64,000 nt of DNA from Chrysomallon squamiferum (GCA_012295275.1 CM022671.1:10359237-10423236), one strand, 5' to 3'; shown: positions 28,301 through 39,591, numbered from the stretch's first letter. Notes: generated by a model from the sequence alone, not told the origin. Program-made: numbers and translations.

Positions 28301-28790
28301 CATTAAAGCCAAAGACATCTGCACCGATATACACTATGAAATAAACAAAATTCTCTCCATCGCAGTCAAACATTATGACAAGCAGTGGCAAAACGAATGG
28401 AACAACACCAAAAACAAATGACACTTGAACATCAAACCACTAACAAAAACACTCAAAATCACACTCGCCAACAATCTCAGCAAAGTAAGAATTGGTTACT
28501 TGACCAACTTAACTGCAATCTGATACAAATACCACAACACCACATCATCCAACTGCAGCTGTGCACTCTCTGAAACCATCAAACACTACTTGTTTCACTG
28601 TCACAATTTCGCCAAGGAAAGACAAGCACTACGTAACACACTGGAGGAACTAAAAATCAATTTCAGGCTCCAAAACATCTTGGCACCAAACACGAAAGAC
28701 AGAGAGTTAGTCCTCACTGCAGTAACGGACACTGAACACAAAACACAAACTTTAGACTCTTGGAAAAAATTAACAACAATCGAATGAATT
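25366..28790 (+). pseudogene. Decayed RNase H-bearing LINE (I/ingi-like group)
   Basis: An ATG at 25369 opens a short ORF1-like frame (METRVPKRPRDMSPR). By about 25800 the sequence matches the endonuclease-RT linker of the other LINE here (WNFNKA), so ORF1's end and the endonuclease are deleted. RT follows: fingers with NSYRPITLTSR (about 26620), IEKAFDMVW (26840), IPQGSVISPTLF (26993) and motif C as F-stop-DD (27105-27117, TGA in place of the alanine of FADD). Then come KFLGVTFDSQLNF (27320), RNase H with IYTD (27955), AELVAIIKAMLW, SYSLSS where the aspartate is lost, and WLPAHVSIIGNELAD (28230). Frames shift repeatedly. It is a dead relative of the minus-strand LINE at 45.7-39.6 kb. Confidence 0.88.
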
Positions 28791-28935
28791 TACTGACTTA
28801 CAGATTGATTGGTTGTCCAACTGACTGATCTTTGGATGGATCGACTGTTTGACGGATCAATTTGAATTACCAGTTAAATTAATAATTTTTTTTTTTTTTT
28901 TTTAAATGTACATAATAAATATAAATAAGTTAACT
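28791..28935 (+). other. 3' untranslated tail of the plus-strand LINE
   Basis: AT-rich 3' region with a run of about 16 T (about 28888-28904) followed by AAATGTACATAATAAATATAAATAAG. There is no poly(A). The minus-strand LINE also ends in a T run followed by AAAT-type repeats, so a T-run plus AAAT tail may be typical of the family. Confidence 0.4.
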
Positions 28936-28957
28936 ACACTCATGTTCTTATTCTGAG

Positions 28958-29340
28958 TTGCAGATGTTTATAGCATTTTATAAATTAATAAAAAGACATT
29001 TGGAAAGAAAAAAAAGTTTGGAATTGTTGGACCAGAGGGAAGCAGCCAAAAAAAACAAGGAAACATCAACAGCAGCCAAGAACAGAACAAACAAACAGGA
29101 CCCAACCAACACGGACCCGGTGACGAATACGAGACATTCAGCGAGCAAGACAAGTGCTGGAAACAACAAGAAGCAGAAAACATCAACGAAACATTGCAAC
29201 CGATTCATTACAATCCAATATGCTGGACACTCCCTTGTGTCCTGTAATCGTAACGAGAACCCATTCACTTTCTTTAGCCAAAACTCTTTTCTGCGACAGA
29301 CATGCCCGCTGACCTGTCAGAAAGCGTGTCTGTCATAGAC
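28958..29340 (+). pseudogene. Exon-like fragment with a DEYETF motif, copy 1
   Basis: A GC-richer block preceded by TTGCAG. The frame from about 29083 to a TAA at 29245-29247 encodes a glutamine- and glutamate-rich peptide containing DEYETFSEQDKCWKQQEAEN (29122-29181) and ending NPICWTLPCVL. A related peptide is encoded at 29500-29562. No family is recognised and no donor site is evident. It may be a fragment of an unknown retroelement or gene caught in the 4.7-kb insertion. Confidence 0.35.
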
Positions 29341-29454
29341 GTGCTTTGCAACAGCTTGCTCTGATTAGCACATTAATTTTTTTCAAGGTTCAAGGTAATT
29401 AAAATAGAGAAGAGAACAGAGCATAGAGAATTAAGAGAGAGTGAAATAAATGGT

Positions 29455-29690
29455 GAAGTTGAGAATTCAGGTAGGCGGGGAAACCAAATGTTTTTGAATG
29501 ACGAATACGAAACCTTTAACAAGCTAGAAAAGTGCCGGAATCAACAAGGAGCAGCAAATATCATAATTAAATAATTAACGTGAACCTTCACTGAGGTGTT
29601 GTGTTTATTTCTCTAGAGGATAGATAGACTTATTGATTTATATAGATTGCTGTCAATTTAGCATTTTTATACCTTCTTAGGTATAAAATT
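29455..29690 (+). repeat. Low-copy repeat C with DEYETF motif copy 2 (inverted partner 63260-63610)
   Basis: GAATTCAGGTAGGCGGG at about 29464 pairs with CCCGCCTACCTGAATTC near 63592. ATAGACTTATTGATTTATAT at about 29623 pairs with about 63292. The left copy encodes DEYETFNKLEKCRNQQGAAN (29500-29559) in the place where the right copy has different sequence, so the two C copies differ by a replacement as well as by point changes. Confidence 0.7.
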
Positions 29691-30119
29691 AAAGCACTGA
29701 TTTGAATAAATGGATTGTTTGTTTCATATTGAGTACATTCTAAATCTTAATGACTAGGTAATTTTTATTTTTATAATTTATTTATTTTTATTAATAACTA
29801 TTTTATTATTTGTTAAGTTTAGAAGACTGACAACAAATGCATGATGCACATATTAATATCAACACTGCATCAGCAGATGTTTCATTATTATTATTATTAT
29901 CATTATTATTGTTTTATTTAATCTCAGTTTAAGTATTTAGAAATATATAAAATTGTACACAGATGTATATTATAATTATGACAAATTAAATTGTATTATT
30001 TTTGTTTATTTATTTTTGATACATTTTAAATTTTAATATTTCAGTCAGAGGCTTTTAAACAAAAAGTAATGTCACCAATTTTTTTTTTGTAGTATTATTA
30101 TTATTAAAATGACTAATTA

Positions 30120-30430
30120 ACTATGAATTAAATGAATATTTAAAAATCTGAATGATTAAGCAAAAGTATTTGAATAAATGTGTAACATAACAGCAGCTGG
30201 AAACAATGATCAGCTATTGGCAGAAACAGTGAATGATTCACAAAAATGATTTGATTCTTATTATTTTAACTCATAACATTTAAAAATAAATATCCGCTCG
30301 AAGAAAAAGGAAAATGACAGTGCAGGTGAAAGAAAAATTAACTATAAGAAATCAATGAATTGATAACAGATTTAGTTAACGGACAACTCTGTAAGAGATT
30401 GAGCAGCTAACACACCTGCCAAATTTTAGA
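30120..30430 (+). repeat. Low-copy repeat D, copy 2
   Basis: Direct copy of 23880-24240 (shares ATTGGCAGAAACAGTGAATG and AAATAAATATCCxCTC). It follows repeat C and a decayed tandem-unit piece (29810-29890), suggesting that a block of order T-D-B-C-T-D was made by segmental duplication before the LINE arrived. Confidence 0.7.
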
Positions 30431-30559
30431 TCATGACCACTATATAAATAATCAAAATTATACTTTGCACCATACATTACACTATAAAAATAATATCCCA
30501 GATTATTAGTTACTCTATGATTTTCTCACATTTAAACACAGGATATAGCTTAAGTATTT

Positions 30560-31616
30560 TGTATAAACTTACCAAAACACATCCTAACATCGTTATTCAA
30601 AGAATAATTTTTATCTCATATCAGTACTGGTAATTCTGAAACAAACATAAAAAAAAAAACAATGAAAAATTAAATATCATTAGTAAAATGAATTGATTTT
30701 TCAGGACAAAGTATCATTCATTAGTAGACTTACTTAACTGACTAATTATCTAGTTTAAAATAGAATTTAGAAAACTTTATAAAATATCAAAAATCAAAAT
30801 GGCTGATTAATTATACCTTTCAAAACTTAAAATAAATGTAAAATAAGCTTGGCATTTCAACTGTCAGTTTGAAAATAATGGTCACTGACATCTCAATCTG
30901 GTAAGCCAGTTGCTAGATTTCTATTGAGACTTAATAAAGCAGCTTCACTAGTATCAAACAATGGCCCAGTTATCCTTTTTATTATCTAATTTAAAGTTCA
31001 GAACTATGATATGAATTCAGCTGTTTAATTCTTTATATGTTTAAAGACATTAGAATACAGATTAAATAATTTTGGATAATTATAACTAATTAAATTAAAT
31101 GTTTTTAATTTCCATTAATATATTGTGGAATTATTATTATTATTATTATATAATTTTTGTGCATAAGGGAAGGTGTAGTTGTGAGTAATACTTGATTTTC
31201 GATTATTAATAAAATCTATTATCAACTGTCTTTCGCATGTTTATCTGCTTAAATTTGTATTTTTTTTTTTGGGGGGGGTCGTTACTATTGTTGTTTTTCC
31301 AGTTCCATGGACCAGTCATTACAATATTCCAAATTACAATGCTCTCGTTTATATTTATCTAACGCTACAGCTGACTGTCATAATCTAAAATTAAATATTT
31401 TCCGATATAATTTAATTCAACTAACCTCGTCAAAACAAAAGATTATTTCGAACAATTTCTTCCATTTTTATAAGAAGTGACCGGTACTCTGTAATAGGTG
31501 TTATTTTAGTAATTAAGTCTACGCGCAATTGAAACGGGCACCAGTTCTTTTATTTCGAATTTTGATATTTTTTTTTTCTTTTTATTATGTTCTTTTTGTT
31601 ACTTTTTTTTTTTTTT

Positions 31617-31651
<35 letters not shown>

Positions 31652-31900
31652 TTTTTTTTTTTTTTTTTGCTATTATTATTTCTTAAATTAAAATTATTAT
31701 TATTATTTTTTTTTTTATGTTTGTTTATTTATTTATTTATTTTTTTTATTTTTTTTTTTTTTTTTTTTTGTAAGCAGTAACAACAACAAAAAGTACCTTT
31801 CGTAACATTTATTAAAAACTCATCTAAGTTTTGCTTTTCAAAAATAAATAAATGTAATATAAATTTTATAAATTAACAAAAAAAATGTCCATCCAATTTT
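30560..31900. other. AT-rich region with an eroded exon copy and T-rich tracts
   Basis: 30565-30640 is an eroded copy of the 20418-20471 exon (minus strand, GTTTCAG acceptor and GTTTTG|GTAAGT donor kept, frame lost). 31560-31770 is a T-rich and TTTA-rich low-complexity block. Nothing else could be supported. Confidence 0.4.
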
Positions 31901-31922
31901 CATTTTCGTTTTGTGTTTTTGC

Positions 31923-32026
31923 TTATATTTTTTTCTTCTTCTGGGTGTCGGATAAACATTCACTGGGTTCTTTGTGACTTCTCTGTCCAACAAGATATGC
32001 CAGTTTGTGAGCATACTGTGAGCATA
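31923..32026 (-). pseudogene. PIWI terminal exon with duplicated acceptor
   Basis: TATGCTCACAG is duplicated in tandem, giving two AG acceptors 11 bp apart (exon start at 32026 or 32015). Only the second keeps the frame: YAHKLAYLVGQRSHKEPSEC and then LSDTQKKKKI with TAA at 31925-31923. The usual ending is SDxLxYL, so the last residues are altered. Confidence 0.82.
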
Positions 32027-32589
32027 CTGTAATAAAAAAATAATAAAACAAATAATGATTAGTACTTGAAATTAAAAAACACACACACACAGTTATATAT
32101 ATAATGTATTTTTATTTCTTTTGATTTATAAATAACTCCAACAAAATCCCCAAAATATGACAGTTTGAGTTAATACACACGTTTCAAACAAAACCATGGT
32201 AACTTTTTCTTATTTAAATGAACAGCGCATAAAACAAAATTTCTAGCAAAACAAATATCTTTGTTTTGATTAGACTCCCACCTGACTCCAGTGTTACTGG
32301 GAATTATATTTCAAACTTGAATATTAACTTTATTTTGCTGACAGAAACATTACATAGAATTACATTTCAAGTTAAACCATGTAAATTTTCATATAATTAA
32401 AGAAACATCATGGAAAATGTCCTTTGAAGCTGGCACAAAAATGACTGACAAATTTCTACCTAGTAGAAAAGTATTCAGATCTTATGTTGATTACAGAATG
32501 AAATCTCTGAACCATAAAAGACATATCCAGCAACCAATATTTGTTTCCATGACAACATATAAAATTACCATATCAACAAATATGCATAC

Positions 32590-32766
32590 CTGACATGGTG
32601 CAGGAGCTCTGATTGTCCGAGGCCAGTTGAAGTAGAAGTGTGTCATTTTGTAGGCCAGTCTTTGCATCTTGTCTGGAGGCAGGCCGATCCCATCGTGGAT
32701 GATGATGTAGTGAGTAGGAGAGACAGTTCCCTGTCATACATGCTGAGACACGAGGAAGATAACGAG
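32590..32766 (-). pseudogene. PIWI exon-like piece 7, in-frame TGA
   Basis: The family frame reads FLVSQHV, then TGA (32736-32734), then [20 protein letters not shown] with the catalytic His, [10 protein letters not shown] and [13 protein letters not shown], ending CAG|GTATGC. Arginine is usual at the stop. The first few codons of the exon (normally YDFF) are eroded and no acceptor in the right phase is found. Confidence 0.88.
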
Positions 32767-32842
32767 AAAGTTTGTTCCTTTTTTAAATATTATCTCAGTA
32801 CCATTTTCTCAAAAGATTTATTCTAAAAAAAAGGACACATAC

Positions 32843-32873
<31 letters not shown>

Positions 32874-33049
32874 TTAGCACCATTAAAAACACAAAACAAA
32901 CAAGAACAATATTATAGATGTTTTCCCTTTTTTTTAATTAAAGAAATGTTTGTAAGATTGCATACATGAGAATTACTGTTTTGGTCTAATAAATAGTCAG
33001 TTAACCACATAACTGAATCCTTTTTAATAATTTAAAACAAAATGATCAG

Positions 33050-33089
<40 letters not shown>

Positions 33090-33106
33090 GTGTTTTGATT
33101 ACTTAC

Positions 33107-33174
33107 CAGTCTCTTCTGGTAACAGTATGATCAACAACTGTACCTGGAGGTGGATTCTGCAGATCTCTGGGTGT
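33107..33174 (-). pseudogene. PIWI exon-like piece 6
   Basis: A 68-bp exon, TTTCAG|ACACCC to GACTG|GTAAGT, encoding TPRDLQNPPPGTVVDHTVTR followed by RDW. It matches the NPxPGTVVDHxVTRPEW element before the last catalytic His. Confidence 0.9.
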
Positions 33175-33589
33175 CTGAAACAGAAATATATTTTTTAATT
33201 TAATTTTTTTATTTACATTATTTTTATTTATAAATCTTTATATTTTTAATACTTCTTACTATAAAACTTCCAAATTTTTGTCTCACTGAAAACCTATAAT
33301 AACATCCCCAATAACTATAGTCTGTTTATATCTATAAAGTACCATTGTCAGTGGACACAGAACAATTTACAGAATCATTTTTACAGATTATAGTATTAGC
33401 TACTTCTGCCAAATGTAACAGAATTTGATTCTTGCATAAAACATGAACTAAAATAACACTTCTGCTCTTTTACATGCCTTCCTCCACCCTGAAAAGACTC
33501 GAGCTTTAAATAAATGTTTCTCAGAACATTCATGATATTTAGTGTAACAGTGAACCTGGTAGTTTCTGCTCTGACATTATAAATAATAC

Positions 33590-33995
33590 TGATACTGAAC
33601 TCTATATTAGAACAATGCTGATTGTGAACTGGACTTTACAATAACTCATACTTAACTGGATATTATCATAATACAGATATTGAACAAGACATTACAAGAA
33701 GTTTTGATACTGAACTGGATATTCTAATAATAATAGTAATACTTAACTGGGGATATCATAATAATAATAATACAGATATTTAACTGGATGTTATAATAAT
33801 ACATATACTTAACTGGATATTATAATAATACAGATACCGAAGAAGATATAAGAAGTTTTGATACTGAACTGGACAGAATAAAATTGATGTTGTATTGGAC
33901 ATTATAACAAGACTGAGACTGGACATTATAACAAGACCGATACTGGACATTATAACAAGATATACACTGGATATCACTTTTGCACTGGGCATTAT
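33590..33995. repeat. Minisatellite inside a PIWI intron
   Basis: Imperfect 26-32 bp units of the type ACTGGATATTATAATAATACAG and ACTGGACATTATAACAAGAC run for about 400 bp between PIWI pieces 5 and 6. The repeat-encoded open frames on both strands (DIITR repeats) are not genes. Confidence 0.75.
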
Positions 33996-34017
33996 AATAA
34001 ATTGTAACAAAGCTTAC

Positions 34018-34203
34018 ATTGTGGAAGATTCTTGTGACGATTCGTTTCTGAACAATGATGACCGACAGCTGAGGCATGTAGTCTCCAAACTGTGCGAAAC
34101 AATTCTCAAGCTGTTTGACTTCATAGCCAGACACTGTGTTCAGCTGACCATCAAACACACCATCATGATACACTATTATCTTGTCTGGCAACTTGTGATT
34201 CAC
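34018..34203 (-). pseudogene. PIWI exon-like piece 5 (third catalytic residue)
   Basis: 62 intact codons from TAAATAG|GTG to AAT|GTAAGC. KLPDKIIVYHDGVFDGQL carries the catalytic Asp. YEVKQLENCF and PQLSVIIVQKRIVTRIF follow as in the family. There is no disablement. Confidence 0.9.
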
Positions 34204-34626
34204 CTATTTAAAAAATAAAATAAAAACACTATATATACATATACACACACACAAACAATTTATAAAATAAAAAAATAAAAACTGTAATGAAAATGATGAA
34301 GACAATAAATGTATTACAGTAATGATGTAGTATCCACAACATTTCTGTAAATTTTATCTTTGAATAACAACAATAACAGTATCACCCTATCAACTACTTC
34401 TAGTACTACTGCTGTTGCTGCTACTGCAGCTAGCTACCACTACCACCACTATTACTACCAATAAATGTATAGACCTTTTATGACACAAACATGGTAAATG
34501 TCAATAAAATTTAAACAGACTTTATCAAAATGTGAAACTCATCCATATATATATATAGAAAGAAAGAAAGAAAGAAAGAAAAAAGAATGAAAGAAAAAGA
34601 AAGAAAGCAAAATATGAAAAAAATCA

Positions 34627-34911
<285 letters not shown>

Positions 34912-35054
34912 TTAAACAATTAATTAAAAAAAGAAATCTAAATTAGGTCACCCACAACAAACAAATCTCTTTTTAGAATACTTCCTCTTGCAGCAGAATA
35001 AAGGATTACAGCAAAATATTCAGTAAAATCTTTTAACAAAAAGCATAACTAAAC

Positions 35055-35094
<40 letters not shown>

Positions 35095-35198
35095 TATATA
35101 TACAAAATATCATAAACACACTTTATACTTAAAAAGGGTATTCTAAGAAACACATTTGTTACACGATGCATTTCTCTTTGTATGCAGTCTTTAATTCC

Positions 35199-35294
35199 CT
35201 GAGAAGGGATGGGACATTTCACACAACAAAGTTTCTTTATGGCTGCATACCGGTCATCACGACTGGTTGGACAAATGGCCACAACCATCTGGTT
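35199..35294 (-). pseudogene. PIWI exon-like piece 3 (MID nucleotide-binding part)
   Basis: After GTCTGTCCAG the frame reads NQMVVAICPTSRDDRYAAIK to CPIPSQ. It matches the MID core QMVVxxxxxxxKDxYxAIKK. The base pair after CAG is GG rather than GT. The conserved following segment (TLSKQ to MNCKMGGELW in family members) is not found before the next exon at 34881. Confidence 0.82.
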
Positions 35295-35580
35295 CTGGAC
35301 AGACAAAATAAATATTTATAAAATAATGTTAAACTAGAAAACAGATAAATAAATAAAAATTGATCTATTACTAATAAAGAAAAAATATATAAAAAATTGA
35401 GAACTGACACATGGCAGAGAAACAAAACTTAATTTCTAGGGTCAATAAAAGAATCAGTAACTGGACATTTAAACAAAAATATCTCTTATTATTATTAAAA
35501 AAACAGAGAAATTAAATACAGGGATTTTTAAATAAACCAATCTGGGGATATTTATTACCTAGATATTTTTCAAAACTTAC

Positions 35581-35773
35581 CTGTGGGTTTATTTTTTCCT
35601 GGAATACTCTAATGAAAGTTTCAGTTCTGATCTGTTGAAGACAATCCAGCTCCTCAGAGGGACAGGCAAGATGACCTTTGACAGTGTGACCTCGGGTCCA
35701 AAATCTGCCTCAGGTCCCGCCACGAATTCTTTGCCGCCAACTCTTTTTCCATTGGAAGGAGTCGACCGTCAAT
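35581..35773 (-). pseudogene. PIWI exon-like piece 2, frameshifted and internally deleted
   Basis: It starts after TTTTCAG as IDGRLLPMEKE. It then continues in another frame as GGKEFVAGPEADFGPE and SWIVF, so one base was lost near 35740. It later continues as RTETFIRVFQEKINPQ in yet another frame before CAG|GTAAGT. In PIWI proteins roughly 40 residues normally separate WxxF from RTxTF. They are absent here, which indicates a deletion near 35635. Confidence 0.8.
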
Positions 35774-36171
35774 CTGAAAATTAGTAGCAGAAAATTAATT
35801 AGTCTTTTTCATCTAATAATAATAAGAAGAAGAAGAAGAAAAATAAATAATCGTAATAAAATAATAACAAAAACAGTAATATTAGTAATAACAACAATAA
35901 AAACAGTTGATTAAATTCACAACATCTGACAAAATATAAAAAATTAGCAACAGCAAGTAAAATTAGTTTGATTAAGTGAAACAATAACAACAGCTGAATT
36001 AATGCAATTATTTGTATACCATTGGAATATTATACTAGCTTACCTATCATGCAACTATAAATCTGCCAAGTTAAAAATTTAGTCATTTATTATTAAAAGA
36101 GAAAACAGTAAACTAGTATTCTGCTATGAAAAATAGGCTTAAATTAAAAGAGTATGTACTATTATTGTTGC

Positions 36172-36300
36172 TGTGTCTAGTTCCAAACCCCAGGAAGCTA
36201 ACTGCTGGTAAGCCTGTTTATTGGAGTTCACTGCACCAACAATCTTCTGGAATGCTAGTTTTCTCTGCATTGGGGTCACCCTTGTGTGATTGGCTATGTC
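36172..36300 (-). pseudogene. PIWI exon-like piece 1 (PAZ-MID linker)
   Basis: The acceptor TTTTGCAG precedes an open frame beginning DIANHTRVTPMQRKLAFQK and ending near SWGLELD. This is the linker following PAZ in PIWI proteins (family pattern DLxxHTRxTPxQR, ending WGL). I see no GT donor at the expected end, so the exon boundary has decayed or lies slightly elsewhere. Confidence 0.8.
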
Positions 36301-36583
36301 CTGCAAAATAATAACAATACAAATAATAATAATAAGAACTATACAAAATAACAACACTGATAATAATAATAACAACAACAGCTGTCAAAAATATATAGCG
36401 CATTATAAAAGCATTTTATAACTCTGTGCCTTGCTTGTTCATTATTAGTTTTGTAAGTTTAATATATCGTCAATAAACATTAATGAAATGAAGACGTTTG
36501 ACTTGTACAAAAATACCGACAAATGTACTTCATTAGGCTTAAACAGAATTGAAACCCTTTAAGAAGTTATTTTACAAATAAGC

Positions 36584-36641
<58 letters not shown>
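36584..36641. repeat. (ATT)n microsatellite
   Basis: A pure ATT triplet run of about 19 repeats upstream of the PIWI remains. Confidence 0.95.
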
Positions 36642-36642
<1 letters not shown>

Positions 36643-37241
36643 TGTGTACATGTTAAAAGAATTAACAACAACAACAACAAAATTAAAATTTAAAAAAAAA
36701 ATTAAATGAAAAAGTATAATTATGAAAGAAAACAATAAGGAAAAAAAAAGAAAAGAATAAACGCCACTAAAAAAAAAAAACCCAAAAAAAATAAATAAAT
36801 AAATAAATAAATAAATAAAAAACCCACACTGTCTTAAACAGATAAGATATCAACGAGAATTGTATGTCTTTGAGTGTTTTTAAATATAAATTTCTTCCTT
36901 CATCAATGCCGCGTTTCATTTTTCTAACAAGTTGAACATAGAATGGACTCGTGGCGCTTTGTTTTTATTTTAGTTATTAAACATTTCAGAGTTACGTCCC
37001 TCGCTATTTCTCCAATATGTCAGCCTCCAGCTAAGAATTTCAACACGTGTAATATAATGTAAATTTCAAATGAACTATATTAATTTTATTTAATGTTGGG
37101 GCAATTCCGTATTTTGACAGCAAGTCAAGAGTTCTAACTTCTAGTGTTTTCGTTTTCAACATAATCGGACAATTCTGTTAAACCGACATTGGAACAGGAT
37201 ATATTTCTTGGTCAAAACGTATAGAATACCGGTGTATTATC

Positions 37242-37340
37242 ATGATGGCAACAGCAGTAAAAACATTATTGCAAAGGATACCGAATGGTTTAAGGACATT
37301 ATAAGCAAAAGCCAAAAGAAAGCACCCTGAAGTAAAAGAG
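37242..37340 (+). pseudogene. First-exon-like segment with an in-frame stop
   Basis: ATGATGGCAACAGCAGTAAA starts a frame MMATAVKTLLQRIPNGLRTL, then TAA (37302-37304), then AKAKRKHPEVKE and a GTTAGT donor at 37341. The basic, amphipathic start resembles a mitochondrial targeting leader. I do not recognise the protein and see no following exon. The upstream 36900-37160 DNA has CCAAT-like and CpG-bearing strings. This could be chance. Confidence 0.25.
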
Positions 37341-37440
37341 GTTAGTAGAACCAGTTTTCTTTTCTCTACATAAAAAGAAATTTGTTCTCGAATCAAATTG
37401 TTTCATCCAGTTACATGCAGAACTTTCAGTTAAATAAATA

Positions 37441-38177
37441 CAGTATTCCCTCGCTATTCGCGGGGGTTACGTTCTTTACCCCTCCCCCCGCGAATAGCGA
37501 AAAACCGCGAATATTGGATGCAGTTTTAAAACGTCTATTATGAGATTATATACGGTACTAAATGCTTCCCTAACACTTTCTAAAGACACTCTTACTCATT
37601 CATACAGTAATAATGTAGTAATATTGCATGCAGTTATGTATTTCACTAATGTAGTAATGATAATGTAAACACATTTTAATTTTGTACTGAAACAATATTT
37701 TAATCAGAAAGAAACGTAAGTACAGGAGGACAGTAACACCGCATAGCATAGTTACCCATACAGTATTACTGTACCGTAAAGTCATTTTCTATGCGTACAA
37801 CATATGTATTAGAATTGACAGAAAGTGGAACAAATTTAAAGGCAAACAGACAGATAAATACAGTACGCACAGTTCAGGTAATAATAATACAGTACAGTAC
37901 AATTCAGTAATAATATGCAATTAAAAACATTATTAATACACGGTCACAAAAAATATGCACTGTACATACAGTGTATGCATTTATAAAAAAATACGTACTG
38001 TATTGCAATAATAATTGAAAATATTTGATATTGTTTGTGCGGTTTACCGAGCATTTGTTTTTATGACAGTATGACGCTCGCCTGGTATACCAGCATACGA
38101 TGCGATAGGGTTAAGAGCCTAACCCGCGAATATGCGGGGCCGCGAATGGGGAACCGCGAACAGGTGAGGGTGTACTG
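37441..38177. mobile_element. Pogo/Tigger-type MITE
   Basis: A 737-bp element with terminal inverted repeats. It starts CAGTATTCCCTCGCTATTCG at 37441 and ends with the complement of CAGTACACCCTCACCTGTTC at 38177. CGCGAA-rich subterminal motifs occur in both ends, and TA is present on both sides (37439-37440, 38178-38179), as expected for pogo-superfamily insertion. There is no transposase inside, so it depended on an autonomous relative. Its ends differ from those of the pogo element at 57.1 kb. Confidence 0.85.
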
Positions 38178-38179
38178 TA

Positions 38180-39435
38180 TATATATATATATAAATGGCA
38201 CACTACTACATTTTGAACCTCTAGGTACATGCAGTTTCTGTGTTATTATTACTATTGTTGTTGTTGTTGTTGTTGTAAAGTGGTGAATGATATTTGCAGA
38301 TGAATGTAAGACTTTATTTCAAATGACATGGAAATGGTTTAGAAAGCATTAGTTTAAGTCACAAAGTACAGTCATATAAAGTGTGATACTGTAATCGTAT
38401 ATTAGAAATCATCAGTTAAAGAACAAACGACTTCCATTTTTGTTGCTGAAATTATCCAATCATATAATATAAAATATTATGTACTGTAACACAAATTACA
38501 ATTTTACTTTTTTGGAAAAGTATTCTGGTCATATTGTTTGTCATCTCACACACTCTTGTGGTGATAAAGTACTTACATAGCATCCTTCCATCCATCCATG
38601 AATCCAGTAAACTTGAAATAACTGTATCAAAACATAATATATGTTGATAAAGGGACCAGATTTTTTGGAGAAAAATGTAGATAATATTATATGTGTTACA
38701 GAAGAAAACCCAAGTAAAACCAAGTAAGATGTTACTTTGTATTCAGATTAAGCAGTTTCCTCAGTTTTTAGTGAAGATTTGTTTTAAGTGTGTAAGTTGA
38801 ATCAAGCTTTCACTGACCCAGTTAATTAACTGCATCATAGATTAGTATGTTGTCTTGGAAGGACTCTTTCTATAGCTTATTCTCCAGAACATCTTTTTTC
38901 AATCTCCCAGTGTTTACAAGAAAGTCTTCTTAATGTCTCAGTTTAGAGAACTCGGCTGTAAAATTGTCTACAGCCTGCTTTGATTTAACTTCCATTTTTA
39001 AGAAATCTTGGTGCTTGTTGGTCAGAGGCACAGTGAAAAGTATGTGTTTTGGCAGACAGCTAGATCAGTGTCTCTCTAGTGGGATGTAAAGTAATGCTGA
39101 CAGATGAGACATTAGCTCTTTGCTTATGGGAATCCTCAGTACAGGCATTGCAGGTGGATGGATGGAGAACTCTTTTTACGTGCCCACGTCCAATTCAAGG
39201 TTCGGGCACGCCTATCCCGGATCCGATCTCTGGGATCGCCAGGGATGGGTTCCGGGACAGGAGAGGGGAAGGAAAAAGGGGGAAAAGGAATGGGAGGGGA
39301 AGGGTGCAAGTGCATTTGAAGTGGGCAATTTGGAATAAACCTTTGAGTGGTTTTTACTTATTAACATCCGAAAGGGTGCAGTAGAGATACATATATACAG
39401 ACCCCTACACAGACACACACGTACACATATGTGGG

Positions 39436-39467
<32 letters not shown>

Positions 39468-39500
39468 CATACACACATCCACACACATATACATATATAT
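38180..39500. other. No gene seen; GC-rich patch and dinucleotide tracts
   Basis: Mostly AT-rich. 39160-39380 is a purine-rich, GC-richer patch (GGATCCGATCTCTGGGATCG, GGGTTCCGGGACAGGAG) of retroelement-like composition but no recognisable domain. CA and TA tracts follow at 39405-39505. Confidence 0.4.
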
Positions 39501-39521
39501 ATGCATTGGGCACTGTTTAAG

Positions 39522-39552
39522 GGGTTTTATTTATTTATATTTATTTATTTAC

Positions 39553-39591
<39 letters not shown>

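Larger units (their letters stand above)
24730..29460. mobile_element. 4.7-kb insertion bounded by comparison with an inverted empty copy
   Basis: Repeat B ends at about 24728 and repeat C begins at about 29462. In the inverted copy at 63.6 kb B and C abut within about 15 bases (ACTCATAGGTAAACATGAGAATTC, near 63605-63628). The intervening 4.7 kb, which contains the plus-strand LINE, therefore looks inserted, or deleted from the other copy. No clear target-site duplication is visible at the edges. Confidence 0.55.

Noticed and set aside
32638-32826. Plus-strand 62-codon frame with [15 protein letters not shown]
   Set aside because: It is the antisense shadow of the PIWI exon containing SPTHY.
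39079-39384. 101-codon plus-strand frame with a glycine/arginine-rich end
   Set aside because: It arises from a purine-rich GC patch, with no domain, splice signal or conserved copy in the window.
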